Of a DNA stretch of 56,271 nt, positions 53,404-56,271 are shown piece after piece (position 1 is the first letter of the stretch; the number at the start of each line of letters is the position of its first letter). The notes below the pieces were generated by a model. The model was not told the DNA's origin and did not search any database. It was given only the letters and a program-made list of their open reading frames with translations. The stretch comes from Candidatus Cloacimonadota bacterium (GTDB lineage: Bacteria > Muiribacteriota > UBA6191). Made by a program: the position numbers and the translations under genes. The DNA is taken from assembly GCA_023954715.1 (NCBI GenBank), contig JAGSHD010000009.1:1-56271 (forward strand). The letters are read 5' to 3'.

Positions 53404-54429
53404 ATGGATCAGAAAGAACTCAGTTTAGCAGTAAAAACAATTATAAAAAATGTTAATGATAATGGTGGCGAAATTGATTTTGAAGCAATCAACGATATTT
53501 TACCAAAAGATATGCCCATCGATGCAATTGAAAATGTTATCGACTTATTATTTGAACTTAAAGATGAAGAAGAAAAAGAGCAAGTAATTGAGACAGATCA
53601 AGATCAAGAAGTAAAATCAGATGAGTCAAATGCTCTAGCTAGGTACGTGCAAATTGTTAGCGGTATTCAAAAATTGAGTGCAGAGCAAGAAAACGAAATC
53701 ATAGATACAATTGAGGGTGGAAACAATCGAGCTAAAACTCTATTGATTGAGGCTTATTTACCCCTAGTTTTAAATATTGCGCGAGATAAAGGTAGTAATA
53801 GAGATGAGATTTTAGACTTTATTCAAGATGGTAATATTGCCCTCATGACAGCCGTTGATAATTATAAAAGTAATGGCAATAGAACATTTAGAGATTATGC
53901 TCGATGGTCTATTCAAAAAGCAATAACAAAGTCTGATAGACAAGCATCAGCATCGCTAAACTTGCCTAAGAAAATCACTAAATTTTTTAGAGAGTTTAAA
54001 ATAATTAGTAATGGTATGAAAAGCCGCTTGAATCGCCTACCAGAGTTGAGCGAAATTGCATCAGCCATGAACATGCCTCAATCAGAAGTACAAAAGAATC
54101 TTCTATTAGGTGGAGCGCTTTTAGATTCAGATTCTACCTTAGATGAAGAAAATGCAGCAGTCATTAAATATGTTAAAGATGTTACTGCTGCTACTGAAGT
54201 AAAATTAGAGGACCCTAGTAAATTACACAAAGTTATCCGTGATAATTTTGAGTTACTTTCACCCGTTGAAAAGGAAGTAGTTTCATTATATTATGGCTTA
54301 GAAGACGGCAAGACATTTGATTATGTTGAAATTGGTGAGATGTTAGGTATGAAATCTAGCATGATTCGTGATTTACAATCAGCAGCTTTAAGTAGAATCA
54401 ATATATCTTTAGGTAACGCACAGGTTTAA
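53404..54429 (+). CDS. Divergent second sigma-70-family factor
   Basis: A 341-residue paralogue of sigma-70. Residues 4-50 resemble region 1.1 (AVKTIIKNVNDNGGEIDFEA, DAIENVIDLLFEL). Region 2 is at about 108-178 (LPLVLNIARD, ILDFIQDGNIALMTAVDNY, FRDYARWSIQKAITKSDR). Region 3 and a region 4 helix-turn-helix (FDYVEIGEMLGMKSSMIRDL) follow. In region 2.4 the W-W-I-R-Q of the primary factor is W-S-I-Q-K, so -10 recognition or melting is probably altered. No anti-sigma gene is adjacent. It lies 11 nt before the cyclophilin gene, in the same unit. Confidence 0.88.
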   Translation: MDQKELSLAVKTIIKNVNDNGGEIDFEAINDILPKDMPIDAIENVIDLLFELKDEEEKEQVIETDQDQEVKSDESNALARYVQIVSGIQKLSAEQENEIIDTIEGGNNRAKTLLIEAYLPLVLNIARDKGSNRDEILDFIQDGNIALMTAVDNYKSNGNRTFRDYARWSIQKAITKSDRQASASLNLPKKITKFFREFKIISNGMKSRLNRLPELSEIASAMNMPQSEVQKNLLLGGALLDSDSTLDEENAAVIKYVKDVTAATEVKLEDPSKLHKVIRDNFELLSPVEKEVVSLYYGLEDGKTFDYVEIGEMLGMKSSMIRDLQSAALSRINISLGNAQV

Positions 54430-54440
54430 GAGGATTACTA

Positions 54441-55421
54441 ATGAAATTAATTTTAATAGCATTTTTGTTTACAATTTATACAACACAAGCAGCAAAAGTT
54501 GAATTTTTCTCTGGAAAGGTGATTCGAGGCTCTACAGCAGTAAAAGATGGGTTAATCAGTATTACTAGTCAAAAAGGCTTGTATCAATATACATTGAGTC
54601 TTGTTAAAACTATCTCTGCACGTAAGCGTGAGTTAATTGTAGTTGGTGACATTATCGAGTTAAAAAAAGAGCCAAAGCAGGACTCTGATGTGATATATCA
54701 ATTGTATGAAGGTACATCTGTTTCGAAGTTATCTTCAGTCAAAGATGGTTATTATAGAGTACGGGTTTTTGATGAGATTGGATATCTTGAAGAGTCTAAA
54801 GCTAGTAAGATTCTAAAGAAGGAGATTTTACCAAAGCCTATCGTTGAAATGACGACTACAAAAGGGGCTATAAAATTTGAACTTCTTGAAGATCAAACTC
54901 CAAATACAGTAGCTAACTTTATTCGTCTAGTAGAGCGATCGTTCTATGACTCCTTAAGCTTTCATAGAAAAGATGATGATTTTATCATTATGGCAGGAGA
55001 CCCCGAAGGAACTGGCGAAGGTGGCCCAGGCTATTTCATCCGAAGCGAAATCTTTCCTGATTTAAAAAATAAAAAAGGTTATGTAGGTATGGCTGACTCT
55101 GGTTTAAATACGGCTGGTTCTCAGTTTTATATATTGCTACAAGATGCACCTCATTTAGACGGTAGATACACTGTTTTTGCTAGAGTAATTGCTGGGATGG
55201 ATATTCTTCCTAAATTGACAGTGGGAGATGAGATTTTACAAGCAGAAGTATTAGAAAAACGAGATCATCTATATACTGTTGAAACTATTTCTAACGAACA
55301 CATGAACTACAGAAAGAAACAAGAAGTAGAGTCCATTAAAGAAGAGACTGCTAGTGTTGAAAAAGCTCCAGAAAAAAAAGATAAGTCAAAAAGAAGAAGA
55401 CGAAGAAGAAATAGAAAATAA
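54441..55421 (+). CDS. Exported cyclophilin-type peptidyl-prolyl isomerase with SH3 domain
   Basis: A 326-residue periplasmic foldase. Signal sequence (1-17, TTQAA); bacterial SH3-like domain about 65-125 (LKKEPKQDSDVIYQLYEGT, YRVRVFDEIGYL); cyclophilin domain about 135-275 with TKGAIKFELLEDQTPNTVAN, FHRKDDDFIIMAGD, GSQFYILLQDAPHLDG and YTVFARVIAGMD, so the catalytic Arg is replaced or shifted in FHRKDD (R present). The C-terminal tail is strongly basic (KRRRRRRNRK). GAGGA stands 6 nt before the ATG. Its stop overlaps the uvrB start (TAATG). Confidence 0.88.
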   Translation: MKLILIAFLFTIYTTQAAKVEFFSGKVIRGSTAVKDGLISITSQKGLYQYTLSLVKTISARKRELIVVGDIIELKKEPKQDSDVIYQLYEGTSVSKLSSVKDGYYRVRVFDEIGYLEESKASKILKKEILPKPIVEMTTTKGAIKFELLEDQTPNTVANFIRLVERSFYDSLSFHRKDDDFIIMAGDPEGTGEGGPGYFIRSEIFPDLKNKKGYVGMADSGLNTAGSQFYILLQDAPHLDGRYTVFARVIAGMDILPKLTVGDEILQAEVLEKRDHLYTVETISNEHMNYRKKQEVESIKEETASVEKAPEKKDKSKRRRRRRNRK

Positions 55422-56271
55422 TGTTTAAAGTAGAGTCCGACTTTGAACCTCAAGGGGATCAAAAAACTGCAATTGAAGATCTTTGTTCAAGTCTTTCTGA
55501 TGGTAATAAACATCAAATATTAAAGGGTGTCACAGGTTCTGGTAAGACTTATGTAATGGCTAAAACCATTGAAAAACTCAATCGTCCTACAATTATCCTG
55601 ACTCATAATAAGACTTTAGTTGGGCAGCTATATCAAGAGTTTAAATCGTTTTTCCCGCAGAGTGCTGTAGAGTACTTTGTATCTTACTACGATTATTATC
55701 AGCCAGAAGCCTATGTGCCTTCTAGAGATGTATTCATAGAAAAAGACTCCCAAATTAACGAAGAAATAGATTATTTACGTCATAGGGCTACCGGATCTGT
55801 ATTTCAACGAGAAGATGTAATTATTATTGCATCCATTTCGTGCATCTATGGCCTAGGATCACCAGACTTATACTTAAAGATGAGTGTGTCTTTGCAGCTT
55901 GGTGAAGAAGTTGATCGAGATGATGTATTAAAGCAATTAGTTTCCATACAATATACTAGGGCATCCTATCTTGTACGAGGTACTTTTCGAGTTAGGGGTG
56001 ATGTGGTTGAAGTCTTTCCAAAAACTTCTGAATCTGCAATACGAGTAGAGTTTTTTGGAGATGATGTTGAAAAAATTTGCGAATTCGATCCCTTAACGGG
56101 GGTAGTTTTTAACGAGTTGAAAGAAGTTAACTTATATCCTGCTCAACACTATGTCACACCAAAAAATGTAATCGGTGATGCATTGATTCGAATTCGTAAA
56201 GAGCTAAAAGCTCAAGAAACCGAGTTTGCTAGTACAGGTAAATTGATCGAAGCACAAAGAATTCGTGAACG
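55421..56271 (+). CDS. uvrB: Excinuclease ABC subunit B, 5' part (runs off the window)
   Basis: A frame opening at ATG 55421 continues to the window end (283 complete codons). The product starts MFKVESDFEPQGDQKTAIED and has Walker A GVTGSGKT (about 37-44), LTHNKTLVGQLYQEFKSFFP, the tyrosine-rich beta-hairpin VSYYDYYQPEAYVP that clamps damaged DNA, and SVFQREDVIIIASISCIYGL. UvrB verifies lesions in nucleotide excision repair with UvrA and UvrC. The 1-nt overlap with the isomerase gene makes them co-translated. The helicase C-terminal half lies outside the window. Confidence 0.95.
   Translation, partial: MFKVESDFEPQGDQKTAIEDLCSSLSDGNKHQILKGVTGSGKTYVMAKTIEKLNRPTIILTHNKTLVGQLYQEFKSFFPQSAVEYFVSYYDYYQPEAYVPSRDVFIEKDSQINEEIDYLRHRATGSVFQREDVIIIASISCIYGLGSPDLYLKMSVSLQLGEEVDRDDVLKQLVSIQYTRASYLVRGTFRVRGDVVEVFPKTSESAIRVEFFGDDVEKICEFDPLTGVVFNELKEVNLYPAQHYVTPKNVIGDALIRIRKELKAQETEFASTGKLIEAQRIRE

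Overview
The window is about 56 kb of dense, AT-rich bacterial DNA with short intergenic gaps, standard-code genes and frequent stop/start overlaps. The organism is diderm: there are FtsEX with an EnvC-like activator, a LolA-like protein with a MacB/LolCDE-type ABC transporter and a beta-barrel, a TamB-like protein, an OmpA-type peptidoglycan-binding domain and a lipoprotein signal. The short primary sigma factor (380 residues with an acidic N-terminus) and the gene order do not fit a well-known proteobacterial chromosome. The phylum cannot be fixed from this window; a little-cultured, low-GC aquatic lineage is only a guess. No transposase, integrase, phage gene, CRISPR array, tRNA or rRNA was recognised, so this looks like chromosomal core plus lineage-specific genes.

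Layout. 1-3770: a terminator, a degenerate non-coding repeat, a small membrane protein, a metallophosphoesterase, a secreted kelch protein and an orphan receiver protein. 3774-9247 (minus): gloA, then LolA-like protein, two FtsX-type permeases, ATPase and outer-membrane barrel, probably one envelope-transport operon. 9349-11313: a large unknown protein with a beta-rich middle. 11775-20108 (plus): a tightly coupled six-gene operon with a ZorA/MotA-like channel protein, a ZorB/MotB-like OmpA protein with a very long coiled coil, three unknown partners and a TamB-like protein. It converges on a small lipoprotein/barrel gene. 21143-29090: mscS, a nucleotidase-like HAD protein, a GNAT, a CxxCH protein, a chemoreceptor, phhA and a secreted papain-fold candidate. 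29248-34895: an exported Ppx/GppA-like protein, a lipoprotein, a glycosyltransferase and a rhodanese, with two paralogous non-coding elements between the first three. 34892-41661 (minus): two GNAT/unknown genes, then ftsE-ftsX-envC-like-ctpA-yibQ-like, a cell-separation cluster. 41995-44858: gcvT-glyA-gcvH with a clear promoter and terminator, followed by a lipoate ligase-family gene that could serve GcvH. 45737-48691: a 55-codon gene and an SbcC-like ATPase carrying a transmembrane hairpin. 48806-56271: dnaG, rpoD, a GAF histidine kinase, a second divergent sigma-70 protein, an exported cyclophilin and the start of uvrB.

The best candidate for an undescribed system is the 11775-20108 operon. 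A proton-channel motor of the Zorya/Mot/Exb type is encoded in one transcription unit with a TamB/AsmA-like bridge protein and without the Zorya nuclease or helicase effectors, which suggests energised envelope work (for example lipid movement) rather than phage defence. Second is the pair of related non-coding elements at 30264-30528 and 31797-31939. They share two conserved blocks, a GAAT-capped hairpin and terminators, and may be small or cis-acting RNAs. Third are the membrane-tethered SbcC-like ATPase with its small upstream gene, and the second sigma factor that carries a region 1.1-like domain while the primary sigma factor lacks one.
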